A stretch of 39,759 bases of DNA from an uncultured Spartobacteria bacterium (GCA_903826635.1 CAIKFI010000003.1:1-39759); one strand, 5' to 3'. Shown: positions 28,512-38,397, counted from the first letter of the stretch. Numbers and translations are program-made. Notes: generated by a model from the letters alone, not told the origin.

Positions 28512-29888
28512 CTAGAAATCCACCACCGCGCGAAGACCAACAACAAGAGCGTTCCCATCCTGTTGGCTTCCTCCCGGATGCAGGATATACTGAAGATCGG
28601 GTTGCAGGGCGATTGCCGGGGCGACACGGATGGAGTAGGTCAACTCCGCAACAGCCTCAAAAGAGGCACCGGGAATACCACCATCCGTCATTTTGTTCTT
28701 CAGATAACTGCTTACGTCTGCGTAACCAAAAGAGACCCCGAGCTTGTCGGCTTCGCGGGAAGGAATCAGCCCCGTGTAAACAAAACCCACATCAGCATAG
28801 AAGGAGCTCACGCAGACCTGCTGGGGATCAAATCCCATCTGAACAAAGGAGGAAAGCCCCTTTGTTGATGCGGAATTCCCCGGCGGTTGTGCATCTTTTC
28901 CAGAAGAGCCAGAATTCTTTCCGGATCCCGCATCGGTCGCTTTTATAGAAGGCACATAAATCTGCTGGTCAAGGATACCATAGAATCCACTGCTGTAGGC
29001 AACGGCAGTTGGTGATCCGTAGGAAAAGGTCTCTTCCCCCCGGGGCCCCTCCCCCGTCTGGAACCAGCAGCCGAATTTTGCCGTGCCCGGAAGCCCCTTG
29101 GATCCGGGGTCCTTGTTCCAAATTACCGCAGCCTCATTGATATTAAGCAGTCCGCCAGACTTTCCAAAGTTCCAGTTAAAGTTGTGAAGGTTGTTCTGCT
29201 GTTCAAAGGGATTGGCTTGAGTGAATGCCGTTCGCAAGGTCAACCAGGAATAGGGTTCAAAGGCGAAACGAAGGCCAGGAGTCGACATTGGAAAAGCAGG
29301 CCCTCCATTGGGCACGTTCAAAACGAAGATGGGAAGTAAACTGAATGCACTGTTCACGAAAAGGTTGCCCGTGTCGCACACCATGAACTCGGTATCCACT
29401 CCGATTAAACCACCACGGAGCGAAACTGCATTGTTAAGAAAATTCTGCTGAAACCAGAGCTCGGAACAGCGGAAAGCAGGGTATCCCCCGACACTACTCG
29501 CCGTTAGTGCATTATGGATATATTTTTGGGAAAGATCGTTTCCATAGAGCCAAATCCAGCTGTTCTTAAAGGAAGCCCCCTCCCACCCCACGGCCTTTTG
29601 CAGATCGATGGCAAGGCCAGCGTTCAACAGTCCGGAGTATGTGCCGCCTTGTGAGGCTCCACCAGTCGTGTTTCCGAGCATATCGGAAATCGACTGCAAG
29701 GTGAGAACGACTCCGTTGGTCTCAGCTTTTGGCCTGTATCCCAGAAACTCTCCCGCAAGGCGCTGTTGGTTTAACAGATTGTAGGGATCCGGGATGTTGA
29801 GCGGATCGGCACGAAGGAGCTGTTGTCCAGTTGCTAAAAGAAACAAGAGCAAAACAAGAGTGATGAGATGCCGGATCATGGCTTTCAT
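28512..29888 (-). CDS. OprB family porin
   Basis: Signal peptide MKAMIRHLITLVLLLFLLATGQQLLRA; GGTYSGLLNAGLAIDLQKAVGWEGASF...W.YGNDLSQKYI; ends GNALVVGLRAVVDF (C-terminal Phe, beta-barrel). Confidence 0.82.
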   Translation of the reverse strand: MKAMIRHLITLVLLLFLLATGQQLLRADPLNIPDPYNLLNQQRLAGEFLGYRPKAETNGVVLTLQSISDMLGNTTGGASQGGTYSGLLNAGLAIDLQKAVGWEGASFKNSWIWLYGNDLSQKYIHNALTASSVGGYPAFRCSELWFQQNFLNNAVSLRGGLIGVDTEFMVCDTGNLFVNSAFSLLPIFVLNVPNGGPAFPMSTPGLRFAFEPYSWLTLRTAFTQANPFEQQNNLHNFNWNFGKSGGLLNINEAAVIWNKDPGSKGLPGTAKFGCWFQTGEGPRGEETFSYGSPTAVAYSSGFYGILDQQIYVPSIKATDAGSGKNSGSSGKDAQPPGNSASTKGLSSFVQMGFDPQQVCVSSFYADVGFVYTGLIPSREADKLGVSFGYADVSSYLKNKMTDGGIPGASFEAVAELTYSIRVAPAIALQPDLQYILHPGGSQQDGNALVVGLRAVVDF

Positions 29889-29977
29889 GATGTTTAGAGA
29901 GATAAAGTCCTGGCTTTTAACTTTCCAAAAAAACCCCAAGAACAATTACTAAGCAGACTTCTGTTTTTCAACACCTA

Positions 29978-30802
29978 TCACCTCTCCAAGCGAAGAACAT
30001 ACCGACTTAGAGTTTCTCCAAAAAGATAGAGGACAAAAATCATTGCAGTAATCCAAAAACTTGGAGGCCAGTTGGAAACACAGGCAAGCAGGATCCCAAC
30101 CCATACGGAGCCAAGCCCGATGAGAATGGAGAAGAAGATCGAACCCCAGAAACCTCGGCAGAATCGAGCCGCGATTCCAGCGGGTCCGATCACCAGAGTG
30201 AAAACAAGCAGGATCCCGACGACTTGACTGGCGAGAGTCACGGCGATAGCAAGAATAACCATAAAGGCCGTCGAGAGGGCCGTCAGGGAGATCCCCCGAG
30301 ACTCGGCGAGATCAGGCTGAAGGCTGGCGAAGAGTAGCCGACGTGAGAAGATGGCCAGCGCGGCAAGACTCAGAATGGCAAGCACCATCGTGGCCACGAT
30401 CTGGGATTGGGAGACACCGAAAATATTCCCAAAAAGAATGGAGGACGCCTGTCCGACGAAGCCCTTGTAGAGGGCTAGAAAAAGAGTTCCGATACCAAGT
30501 GCAAAGGAGAGAACCATGCCAATGGCCAATTCACTGCGATGGAGTTTGTTCCCCGAAATTCCCATCATCGTGCCGGCCACACAGCTGATCACAAGCATTC
30601 CCTGAAGGGAGGAGAGCCCCAAGAGGGCCGCACCGGTTGCCCCGGTAAAACCGATATGAGCGAGTGCGTGGGCGGCAAATCCGACATTGCGAATGATCAC
30701 GAAATAGCCGACCACTGCACCGAGGATTGCAGCGATGGACCCTGCCAGCAGTGCGTTGCGGACAAAGTCGTAAGCCAGAATATCGTTCACCTTATCAAGC
30801 AT
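29978..30802 (-). CDS. Metal (Zn/Mn) ABC transporter permease, ZnuB/MntB-like
   Basis: FVRNALLAGSIAAILGAVVGYFVIIRNVGFAAHALAHIGFTGATGAALLGLS; ABC-3 family; overlaps the ATPase gene. Confidence 0.9.
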   Translation of the reverse strand: MLDKVNDILAYDFVRNALLAGSIAAILGAVVGYFVIIRNVGFAAHALAHIGFTGATGAALLGLSSLQGMLVISCVAGTMMGISGNKLHRSELAIGMVLSFALGIGTLFLALYKGFVGQASSILFGNIFGVSQSQIVATMVLAILSLAALAIFSRRLLFASLQPDLAESRGISLTALSTAFMVILAIAVTLASQVVGILLVFTLVIGPAGIAARFCRGFWGSIFFSILIGLGSVWVGILLACVSNWPPSFWITAMIFVLYLFGETLSRYVLRLER

Positions 30803-31586
30803 GGCAGGCGGTTTCGGTGACGTTGCTCTCGGAATTAACGATAAAAACACGGTTGGCGGCACGAATCACATCGACCTCCATACCGTAAAGAGCACTTAAA
30901 ACGGGGCCGGTGATCACCTCGTCGACAGCACCCAGCGATGCACCCCCTCCGGCCATATAGAGCACACGATCCATAACTCCGAGAAGAGGGTTGACATCGT
31001 GCGAGATGAAGAGGACCGTCGCGCCGGTCTCTTTCCGGATTTGCGCGATCCGCTCCACCAACAGCATTTGATTTTTCGGATCAAGTCCGGCCAAGGGCTC
31101 GTCCAAAACCAAAAGCCGGGGCTTTTCGATCAACGACTGTGCAAGCATGACCCGCCTCTTCTCACCGCCGGAAAGGAGAGAAAAGGGACGATCCGCATAG
31201 GAGGAGGCACCGGACAGTTCCAAAGCCCGGGAGACCTCTCCCGACGCCGAAGATGAGATCCATGGGATCCCCCAACGTTCGCCACGGAGCACAGCCGAGA
31301 CAAGCGATCTGGCACTCAGGCCGGTGCCATCAGGACAGCCGGGGTGCTGCGGCATGTAACCGAGGGCATGTTTTGTCTTACCGGGTGGTTTTCCGAAAAC
31401 AAGAAGCTCGCCACAACTGATCGGACAGAGTCCCAACAGCGCCCTCAGCAAAGTCGTCTTCCCGGCACCATTGGGTCCGAAAATCCCAATGAATTCCCCT
31501 TCCTGAATTTCCGCCGAGACCCCGTGCAGGATTTGCCGCCCCCCAAGACGAATCCCAAGATCACGGATTGAGAGTATGGAGTTCAT
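30795..31586 (-). CDS. Metal ABC transporter ATP-binding protein, ZnuC-like
   Basis: GIFGPNGAGKTTLLRALLGL (Walker A), SLLSGGEKRRVMLAQSL (signature), LLVLDEPLAGLDP (Walker B). Confidence 0.94.
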   Translation of the reverse strand: MNSILSIRDLGIRLGGRQILHGVSAEIQEGEFIGIFGPNGAGKTTLLRALLGLCPISCGELLVFGKPPGKTKHALGYMPQHPGCPDGTGLSARSLVSAVLRGERWGIPWISSSASGEVSRALELSGASSYADRPFSLLSGGEKRRVMLAQSLIEKPRLLVLDEPLAGLDPKNQMLLVERIAQIRKETGATVLFISHDVNPLLGVMDRVLYMAGGGASLGAVDEVITGPVLSALYGMEVDVIRAANRVFIVNSESNVTETACHA

Positions 31587-31608
31587 CGGAGGCGGTAATT
31601 TTGAGGCA

Positions 31609-32454
31609 TTATTTTAACACGGATTCGACAACCTCAAGCTGCGAGAGCATCCACTGCACGTAGTTCTTCATATCGGCGGGCTGTGTTTCCGTCACACCAA
31701 CCACCGACACCCCGTTGTCCCGCGCCAACTCCTGCATCCGCTTTGTTGTGGGATTAATCACCTGACTATTATAAAAGAGAATTTTAACCGTTTTGGTGGT
31801 CAGGCTATTCTCAAAGGCCGCTGTCTGAATGAAGCTTGGTTCCGTGTCATTCATCACGGCAACCTGGAAAGGATCGTTCAGTGTTTCAAATCCCAAGGCT
31901 GTGGCCATAGAGCCGAAGATTGGCTCCGTGGCAGTGACTTTGACCCCCGCAGACTTGGATTGAAGCCTGGCAATCTTATCGAGCAGGGGCTTCATCGAGT
32001 GCGCAAACTTCGTAACGGCCTCCGGCTTATTGAAAACCACGGCAAGCTTTGCAACCAGCGCCGGCATTGTCTTGGGATTATACCAGATGTGAGGATTCTC
32101 TCCATCCTTCGCACCGATCAGATCCGAGACCTTGATCACGACACGCCCGGACTTGGCCTGCGCATCAATCAACTTCTCCATCCAGTCGTCGTAACCGATG
32201 CCGGAATAGATCACGATATCGGCATTGGCCACGGCTTTGGCTGTGGCGGCATCTGTCTGGAACTCATGGGGATCCTGATTGGGATTGCTCATGATGCTGG
32301 TCACCTTGGCTGAAGAGCCTGCCACTTGGGCCGCAACTCCCCCGTAGAAGTTTTCAGCGGCAACAATGCTCACCGATTGCGCGCGCAGTTGAATAACACC
32401 GGGCAAAAACATGACGGCCAGCAAGAGCATGATGTTCTTTTGCATCGGATTCAT
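31609..32454 (-). CDS. Metal ABC transporter substrate-binding protein, ZnuA/TroA-like
   Basis: VSIVAAENFYGGVAAQVAG...SNPNQDPHEFQTDAATAKAVANADIVIYSGIGYDDWMEKL...GENPHIWYNPKTMPALVAKL; start set at Met 32454. Confidence 0.9.
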   Translation of the reverse strand: MNPMQKNIMLLLAVMFLPGVIQLRAQSVSIVAAENFYGGVAAQVAGSSAKVTSIMSNPNQDPHEFQTDAATAKAVANADIVIYSGIGYDDWMEKLIDAQAKSGRVVIKVSDLIGAKDGENPHIWYNPKTMPALVAKLAVVFNKPEAVTKFAHSMKPLLDKIARLQSKSAGVKVTATEPIFGSMATALGFETLNDPFQVAVMNDTEPSFIQTAAFENSLTTKTVKILFYNSQVINPTTKRMQELARDNGVSVVGVTETQPADMKNYVQWMLSQLEVVESVLK

Positions 32455-32578
32455 GAAAATCCTAAGCAGACGATACTGATATGTCAATCTCATTAAAGAA
32501 ATGCTCACCACCCCATCCGGTTACCAACTTCTTTGCTGATGACTTGAAATAGGAGTCTTATCGGATCAAGTTGCCATC

Positions 32579-32956
32579 TTGTCACTCGAACGTCGCACCA
32601 CAAAACAGAAGGAAGCCATCAGGGCCGTCCTGGCAACCCAGGAAGGTCCCCTGATGCCTGACGAAATCCATGCCATGGCGTTGAAGGCCGTCCCTTCGCT
32701 TGGAATTGCGACCGTCTATCGTTCACTAAAGACCCTGCAGGATGAGGGCATGGTTCGATGCGTTGAAATACCGGGACAGTCGCCTCGCTACGAACGCTCT
32801 GACAAGGGCCATCACCATCACTTCCTTTGCCAGAAATGTCACACGGTCTTTGACCTCGAAAAATGCGTGGAGGGAATCAAGAAATTAGTTCCCCCCGGAT
32901 TCCGAATCACAGATCATGAAATTATCCTTCATGGTCTTTGCAAATCTTGCGTCTGA
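32579..32956 (+). CDS. Fur family transcriptional regulator (Fur/Zur-like)
   Basis: RRTTKQKEAIRAVLATQEGPLMPDEIHAMALKAVPSLGIATVYRSLKTLQDEGMVRCVEI...GHHHHFLCQKCHTVFDLEKC...GLCKSC; TTG start. Confidence 0.93.
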   Translation: MSLERRTTKQKEAIRAVLATQEGPLMPDEIHAMALKAVPSLGIATVYRSLKTLQDEGMVRCVEIPGQSPRYERSDKGHHHHFLCQKCHTVFDLEKCVEGIKKLVPPGFRITDHEIILHGLCKSCV

Positions 32957-33039
32957 TCGCGTTATCAAGGCAGCGAACCTGATTTCTCGGATGGTCAGAG
33001 CAACACTTTTGCCGCACTGATTCCCCTCCTGCCCCTGAC

Positions 33040-34095
33040 TCAACTCCTCGCTTCAAGGCGATCGAATCCCTTGAACCGATAAATAGCCAACGAGAGAGCC
33101 CAACTCACTGCGAAGATTCCGATGATGAGATAACCGATCGTACCGAAGTTATCATTCAAGGATCCAATCGCACTCCAAACAGGTCCTTCCAATTTGAGTT
33201 GGTCCCCTATGAGTCCCAAAGCCTCAATACCACCGATGACAACGGCGACGACAACCGAGACAAGGGTAATCGTCATGTTGTAGTAGAGTTTTCGGATTGG
33301 CTTGATGAAGGCCCATCCATAGGCTCCCAGCATCATGATTCCATCGATGGAATCAATCAGACTCATCCCCGCCGTGAAGAGCATGGGGAAGACAAGAATC
33401 GACCAGACGGGTAGGCCCTTTGCAGCTTCCGTTGCCGAGATCCCAAGCAGGCTGATTTCCGTGGCCGTGTCAAATCCCAGGCCAAAAAGAAAACCTAGGG
33501 GATACATGTGCCAGCTTTCTGAGATCAATCCGAACAAAGGACGGAAAAGACGGGAGAGGAGCCCTCGGTTTGCCAGCAGCATGTCAAAGTCATCCTCGGA
33601 GTAAGGTTCGCCGTTACGGACACGTTGAAAGGCCTTCGCAATCGAGGAGAAAATCACCAGATTCATGATGGCGAGAAGCAGCAAGAATGCCGCCGAAATC
33701 AACGTCCCGATCACTCCACCCATGTGATGCAATGCATCCAACTGGCTCTTAAAAGAGTTTGCTGTTACGGCAACGGCGACACTTGCAAGAACCACAACCG
33801 TGGAATGTCCCAGCGAAAATAGGAATCCAACGGCGACGGGACGCTTCCCCTGCTGCATCATTTTACGGGTCACGTTGTCGATGGCCGCAATGTGATCCGC
33901 ATCCACCGCATGACGCAGACCGAATCCATACGCAAGAAGCGCCGTCCCCAGCAGCACCGGGAACGAGTGAAAAGAGGCTAACGCCCATCCCCAGGCAACG
34001 AGATTAAAACCCACAAGCAGGATCAGCATTGCAGCGATCTTACCGCGAAGATCGCTGGGTGAATCATTGAAAAACCGAGCAAAGAAAGAACTCAT
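33040..34095 (-). CDS. NiCoT family nickel/cobalt transporter (HoxN/NixA-like)
   Basis: LLAYGFGLRHAVDADHIAAIDNVTRKMMQQGKRPVAVGFLFSLGHSTVV (RHAVDADHI), GFLFGLGFDTATEISLL. Confidence 0.95.
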   Translation of the reverse strand: MSSFFARFFNDSPSDLRGKIAAMLILLVGFNLVAWGWALASFHSFPVLLGTALLAYGFGLRHAVDADHIAAIDNVTRKMMQQGKRPVAVGFLFSLGHSTVVVLASVAVAVTANSFKSQLDALHHMGGVIGTLISAAFLLLLAIMNLVIFSSIAKAFQRVRNGEPYSEDDFDMLLANRGLLSRLFRPLFGLISESWHMYPLGFLFGLGFDTATEISLLGISATEAAKGLPVWSILVFPMLFTAGMSLIDSIDGIMMLGAYGWAFIKPIRKLYYNMTITLVSVVVAVVIGGIEALGLIGDQLKLEGPVWSAIGSLNDNFGTIGYLIIGIFAVSWALSLAIYRFKGFDRLEARS

Positions 34096-34186
34096 GCCTC
34101 TTTCACATTAGAAAAAAAACTCTTCCTTGAAAGGTTAAAGAAACCCGGAGGCGCTGAGGAAAGCCCCCATTATCTTGTAGGAAAGG

Positions 34187-35611
34187 TCAGCGGCGACCGA
34201 AGCCGAGGAACCTGCCGATCCCTCCTTTTTTTGCGGACCCGCCTGCGGTCTTACCCGGTTCCCCACTCATCGAAAGATTGCGGGGCTTGCCATCGCTTCT
34301 TCCCCTGGATCGAGATTCGCGGGGGCCTCCCTGAGAAGCCTCGGACCTTCCATCTCCTCGAGATGGAGTTTCCTCAGTGGAACGCTCCTGCCTGTTCCCG
34401 CGCTGAATATTCGGACGCGGTGTTCGGACTTCACCCGGCCTGCGGGGCGGACGACGCCCTCCATTGGGATCTCTCGGCGGCGCGGGGGCCGTGTAGTCAA
34501 AGCCCTCGGCCTTCACTCGAGGGATGCCACGGCGAGTGAAGCGCTCAAGTGCCCGAAGGGCATCTTCATCCTCTCGGCTTACGAAACTCACCGCCTCTCC
34601 AACAGCTTTCGCCCGGCCGGTGCGACCGATGCGGTGAACGTAGTCTTCGTGGTTTGGGGGGAAGTCGTAGTTCACGACATGCGAGATGCCGTCGACATCG
34701 ATGCCGCGTGCTGCGATATCGGTCGCCACAAGGACTCGGATCTTACCCTCGCGGAATTCATTAAGAGCGCGCAGACGTTGATTCTGGGATCGGTTGGAGT
34801 GGATCGTACCGGTCGTGATTTTTGCCTGTTCCAAGCGACGAGCAATCCTGTCGGCCCCGTGCTTGGTTCTGGTGAAGACAAGGACCATTGTGAACTTAGG
34901 ATCCTGCAGAAGGTGCAGGATCATTCCTGGCTTGAGGTGCTGGGGAATCTCGTAGACCGACTGGGAGACAGTGTCCGCCGGATTGGAGCGGCGACCGATC
35001 TCGACGGTCTCGGGCTCCTGCAGAAATTCTCCGGTAAGCTTCTCGATTTCGCGGGAGAGTGTTGCCGAAAAGAAGAGCGTCTGGCGCTTCCGTGGCAACA
35101 ACCTGACGATCTGCCGGATAGCCGGGACGAATCCCATGTCGAGCATCCTGTCAGCTTCATCGAGGACAAGAAATTCAATGCCGGCGAAAGCTTTCTCCCT
35201 TCCCCTGATGATATCAAGCAAGCGTCCCGGAGTGGCGATGACGATGTCCACGCCATGCTCCAACGCCTTGATTTGCGGCTTTTCACTTACTCCGCCATAG
35301 ATCGTGGCCATGGAGAGTTGGAGATGCTTCGCGTAGGCACGGACATTCTCCTCGATCTGAACTACGAGTTCACGGGTCGGGGCGATCACGAGCGCCCGGA
35401 TACCGGGAGTCGGCGTCGCAGCAAGAATAGAAAGGATGGGGAGGGTGAAAGCCGCCGTTTTCCCTGTTCCGGTCTGCGCGATGCCGATCAGGTCACGTCT
35501 CTGAAGAATCAACGGAATCGCAGCAGTCTGGATCGGGGTCGGTTCGGTATATCCCGTTTCCTGAACGGCTTTAAGAATGGCGGCATCGAGGCCGAGCGAG
35601 CGGAATGGCAT
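34187..35611 (-). CDS. rhlE: DEAD-box ATP-dependent RNA helicase, RhlE-like
   Basis: IGIAQTGTGKTAAFTLPIL, VLDEADRMLDMGF, SATL, RGIDVDGISHVVNYDFPPNHEDYVHRIGRTGRA; Arg/Gly-rich C-terminal tail. Confidence 0.95.
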   Translation of the reverse strand: MPFRSLGLDAAILKAVQETGYTEPTPIQTAAIPLILQRRDLIGIAQTGTGKTAAFTLPILSILAATPTPGIRALVIAPTRELVVQIEENVRAYAKHLQLSMATIYGGVSEKPQIKALEHGVDIVIATPGRLLDIIRGREKAFAGIEFLVLDEADRMLDMGFVPAIRQIVRLLPRKRQTLFFSATLSREIEKLTGEFLQEPETVEIGRRSNPADTVSQSVYEIPQHLKPGMILHLLQDPKFTMVLVFTRTKHGADRIARRLEQAKITTGTIHSNRSQNQRLRALNEFREGKIRVLVATDIAARGIDVDGISHVVNYDFPPNHEDYVHRIGRTGRAKAVGEAVSFVSREDEDALRALERFTRRGIPRVKAEGFDYTAPAPPRDPNGGRRPPRRPGEVRTPRPNIQRGNRQERSTEETPSRGDGRSEASQGGPRESRSRGRSDGKPRNLSMSGEPGKTAGGSAKKGGIGRFLGFGRR

Positions 35612-35733
35612 GGGAGAAATAAGTAAGATAGCAGTGCACTATGACCCAATGCAGGGGAATTGCACGGGATTAGATCAAAGCAAAACCCGACTCCTGCGAA
35701 CAATCCGCAAAAAGGACACAACCTGACCGTCTG

Positions 35734-36033
35734 CTATTTTTTCAAAATATCGATAAGGGATTTGCTCGCATCTCTTGCACCATCATGGAGTTGCTTGTAT
35801 TCCAACCCGATAAAGATCACTGCGGCAACAAAGAGGGCAACCAGCCCCAATTTCACATTTCTAAGATCATTGGGATTGGAGGGTAGTTTGAAACTAAATC
35901 CCCGTGACCGAGGAACGGGAGTTTCTGACTGCTGCCTGAATCCTGGGTCAATCATGGCCACTTTACGAATTTTTGTTTGGGCCTCCTTACTTTGATTCCC
36001 ATCAACTGAAAGCTTGCCTTCTGTCGGTTTCAT
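35734..36033 (-). CDS. Hypothetical small single-TM protein
   Basis: 99 aa; VKLGLVALFVAAVIFIGLEYKQL TM segment; no competing ORF of better quality. Confidence 0.5.
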   Translation of the reverse strand: MKPTEGKLSVDGNQSKEAQTKIRKVAMIDPGFRQQSETPVPRSRGFSFKLPSNPNDLRNVKLGLVALFVAAVIFIGLEYKQLHDGARDASKSLIDILKK

Positions 36034-36110
36034 AATTCAGGGAATCATCAAGAAGCCAATTGAGTCTCGTGTTATAGGGACCGGTTTGATTCAAAAAATC
36101 TCAACCCCCA

Positions 36111-36674
36111 TCAATGTTTGCCGTGTTTCAATTTGCAATCAGTCAAAACGATATCCCCGACATTAAGATCCTTGAAAGATCCGGAGATCTCGACTTTCTG
36201 CCCCACGGACAGATAAGGAGTTCGACTGAGAATCATGCCGTAACGATCCCGTCTCAGAAGGGTTGCCTCACCACCTTCTCCGGAAACATCCAATTCACTA
36301 TTTTCAGGGAGGGAGCCAGAGAGAAACTCTGCTTTCACAGCAGGGAGCGATGCCGTGCGGCCTTGCAGAGTGACGATAAGAGCCTTGCTATATCCATGCC
36401 CCTTTCGCAGGGATTGGATACGTCCGGAGACGGTAATACGCCGTCCCGAGTATTTGCCGGTTGCGGCGACAGCATTCGTAAAAAAATCTCCCGCTATTGT
36501 TTTTAGCGGCACAATACCATCCTTTGGAAAGGGACTCAGAACTGAGTTCGCCTCCATAACGGAACTGCCGGTCGGGGCGAACGTATCCTGTGCCTTAAGT
36601 TGACCTGATCCCAAGGGGATTCCTACAACATACAGCGCAAGGGGTAGCAAAAAAACTCTGGGGGGGAAATTCAC
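36111..36674 (-). CDS. Hypothetical secreted protein, OB-fold-like
   Basis: Signal peptide MNFPPRVFLLPLALYVVGIPLGSGQLKAQ; YSGRRITVSGRIQSL...VGQKVEISGSFKDLNVGDIVLTDCKL resembles nucleic-acid-binding-like OB (tRNA_anti-like) folds. Confidence 0.55.
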   Translation of the reverse strand: MNFPPRVFLLPLALYVVGIPLGSGQLKAQDTFAPTGSSVMEANSVLSPFPKDGIVPLKTIAGDFFTNAVAATGKYSGRRITVSGRIQSLRKGHGYSKALIVTLQGRTASLPAVKAEFLSGSLPENSELDVSGEGGEATLLRRDRYGMILSRTPYLSVGQKVEISGSFKDLNVGDIVLTDCKLKHGKH

Positions 36675-36793
36675 TTTTCAAAGAATAGCAATTCAAGTTC
36701 GGAATTCAACTTCCAATGCTATCAATCTCGGGATCCATGAGTTAATCCATCAACGGCTTGACCCTCGACATGGTATCCTGCTCAACATTTCGT

Positions 36794-37201
36794 ATGTCTT
36801 TCTTTGTATCTCTCCTCAAGCATCCTTATATCCTGGCAGGGATCGGCGGTGCGATTGGTTCGATAGGACGCATCGGGATGACGGATTTGGTTGCCAAGTG
36901 GCTCGGTAATGATTTCCCGTTCGGAACCATCATGGTGAATTTTACGGGTGCACTCTTCATGGGGCTGCTTGCCGGATACGGTGAGGCAGACCCAGGCCAA
37001 CTCCTCTTTGCTCCCGCGACGCGCACTTTACTGATGATCGGCGTCTTGGGTGGCTACACCACCTTTTCATCATTCAGCCTCCAGACCTTTCTCCTCATTG
37101 AGCAGGGTAATCTGCTCGGTGCTTTTCTAAATGTCTTTCTCTCCATTGCTCTCTGCATTTCCGGAGTGTGGTTGGGGTTTTTTACAATCAGATCCCTCTG
37201 A
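36794..37201 (+). CDS. crcB: Fluoride ion channel CrcB/FluC
   Basis: GIGGAIGSIGRIGMTDLVAKWLGNDFPFGTIMVNFTGALFMGLLAG...RTLLMIGVLGGYTTFSSFSLQTFLL; start taken as Met 36794 (MSFFVSLLKHP). Confidence 0.94.
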   Translation: MSFFVSLLKHPYILAGIGGAIGSIGRIGMTDLVAKWLGNDFPFGTIMVNFTGALFMGLLAGYGEADPGQLLFAPATRTLLMIGVLGGYTTFSSFSLQTFLLIEQGNLLGAFLNVFLSIALCISGVWLGFFTIRSL

Positions 37202-37344
37202 TTCCTTCAGGATTAGGATCCCGAAAATGACAATGCAGGAATTAAAAGGTTTCCAATGCTTTCATCTCCATTTCAGAAAACCGAACCCAGGAAATTCCTC
37301 CGCTCCATCAACCATTTTGGTGTTCCTATGAGCAAACATCTCTC

Positions 37345-37899
37345 GTGAAAGATTCCTCTGGGTTCACCCTGATCGAATTGCTGGTAGCCATCGCACTCAT
37401 AGTGGTCCTTGCGTCCGTGCTCGTTCCTTCCTCGAAGGCCCTCTCCCGGGCTCATGCTAGGAGAGCGGCAATCAGCATCGTCATGGACTCCATGGAGGGA
37501 GCCAAAAGATCGGCCCAGGTCTCAAAAAAGAACGTCTGGGTTATTTTCAGACACACTGGAGGCAAAAAGCCTGATTCACTTCGTGTCGTTACCATGGATG
37601 GGATCTCTCCCGTTGCGCAGGGAACATGGCTGAAACTTCCCGAAGGCATTTTCTTCAAGGTTGAGGACGAAAGCCTCATGGGCGAACCACCCCCGAAAAA
37701 CATTCTTCTTGCAGGCTTGAATGACCTGCTTCCGCTCGAAGGGGAAAGTTTTGGATCTCTAATGTTCTCAGGTTCCGGACGGATTCTCATTCCAAAGCCA
37801 GGCGGCAGGAGTCTTAAAATCGATTTTTCATCGACCATTGGCCCCTCCCCCGGCTCGATCACGATTTCGCGCGGCACGGGACGCACCTCCTATCAATGA
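37345..37899 (+). CDS. Prepilin-type protein, Verru_Chthon cassette protein D-like (GspH-like position)
   Basis: MKDSSGFTLIELLVAIALIVVLASVLVPSSKALSRAHARRAA; type IV prepilin motif G|FTLIE; GTG start. Confidence 0.78.
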   Translation: MKDSSGFTLIELLVAIALIVVLASVLVPSSKALSRAHARRAAISIVMDSMEGAKRSAQVSKKNVWVIFRHTGGKKPDSLRVVTMDGISPVAQGTWLKLPEGIFFKVEDESLMGEPPPKNILLAGLNDLLPLEGESFGSLMFSGSGRILIPKPGGRSLKIDFSSTIGPSPGSITISRGTGRTSYQ

Positions 37900-38396
37900 G
37901 ATACAAGCTCTCCGGGTTTACCCTCATAGAAGTTCTGATCGCAATGCTCCTATTTGTCATTGCAGCGGCAGGGCTCCTCACGCTGTTTCCAGTGGCCCAC
38001 AGGACAGAACGCGAGAGCGTTCAGGAAACGAGAGCCTCCCTCATCGCATCAGGCATCATGGAATCCCTAGGTCCAACCGATCAAACTGCAAACGCAAAAA
38101 TACCCTGTGGAGTCAGTCACGGAAGCACAATCTGGGAACCGGTCGATCCATCGGCAAGATCCTCTCACACTTTATTATACAATTCCGCCTGCCAGCCAAT
38201 TCGCCCGGTAGATGCTGAGGACACAGCTTCTGGCGTGACTGAACCCGACGCAGTTGCAGTCGCAACCCTTGATTTGGAGCCTTTGGCATCGATTCCTCAC
38301 CTGACGAGAGCAGAGGTGAGTGTGGCTTCCCCGGCATCTGCACCAGCTCCACGCAGGGTCATTCATCGCTACGTCACACTACTTTTTGTCCCATAA
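37896..38396 (+). CDS. Prepilin-type protein, Verru_Chthon cassette protein B-like (GspI-like position)
   Basis: MRYKLSGFTLIEVLIAMLLFVIAAAGLLTLFPVAHRTERESVQETRASLIASGIMESL; 4-nt overlap with the preceding gene. Confidence 0.78.
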   Translation: MRYKLSGFTLIEVLIAMLLFVIAAAGLLTLFPVAHRTERESVQETRASLIASGIMESLGPTDQTANAKIPCGVSHGSTIWEPVDPSARSSHTLLYNSACQPIRPVDAEDTASGVTEPDAVAVATLDLEPLASIPHLTRAEVSVASPASAPAPRRVIHRYVTLLFVP

Positions 38397-38397
38397 A

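Noticed and set aside
34634-35626. 330-aa plus-strand ORF opposite rhlE
   Set aside because: Antisense shadow of a clear DEAD-box helicase; no domain signal.
36675-36793. Possible fluoride riboswitch upstream of crcB
   Set aside because: I looked for the conserved crcB-motif sequence blocks and did not find them.
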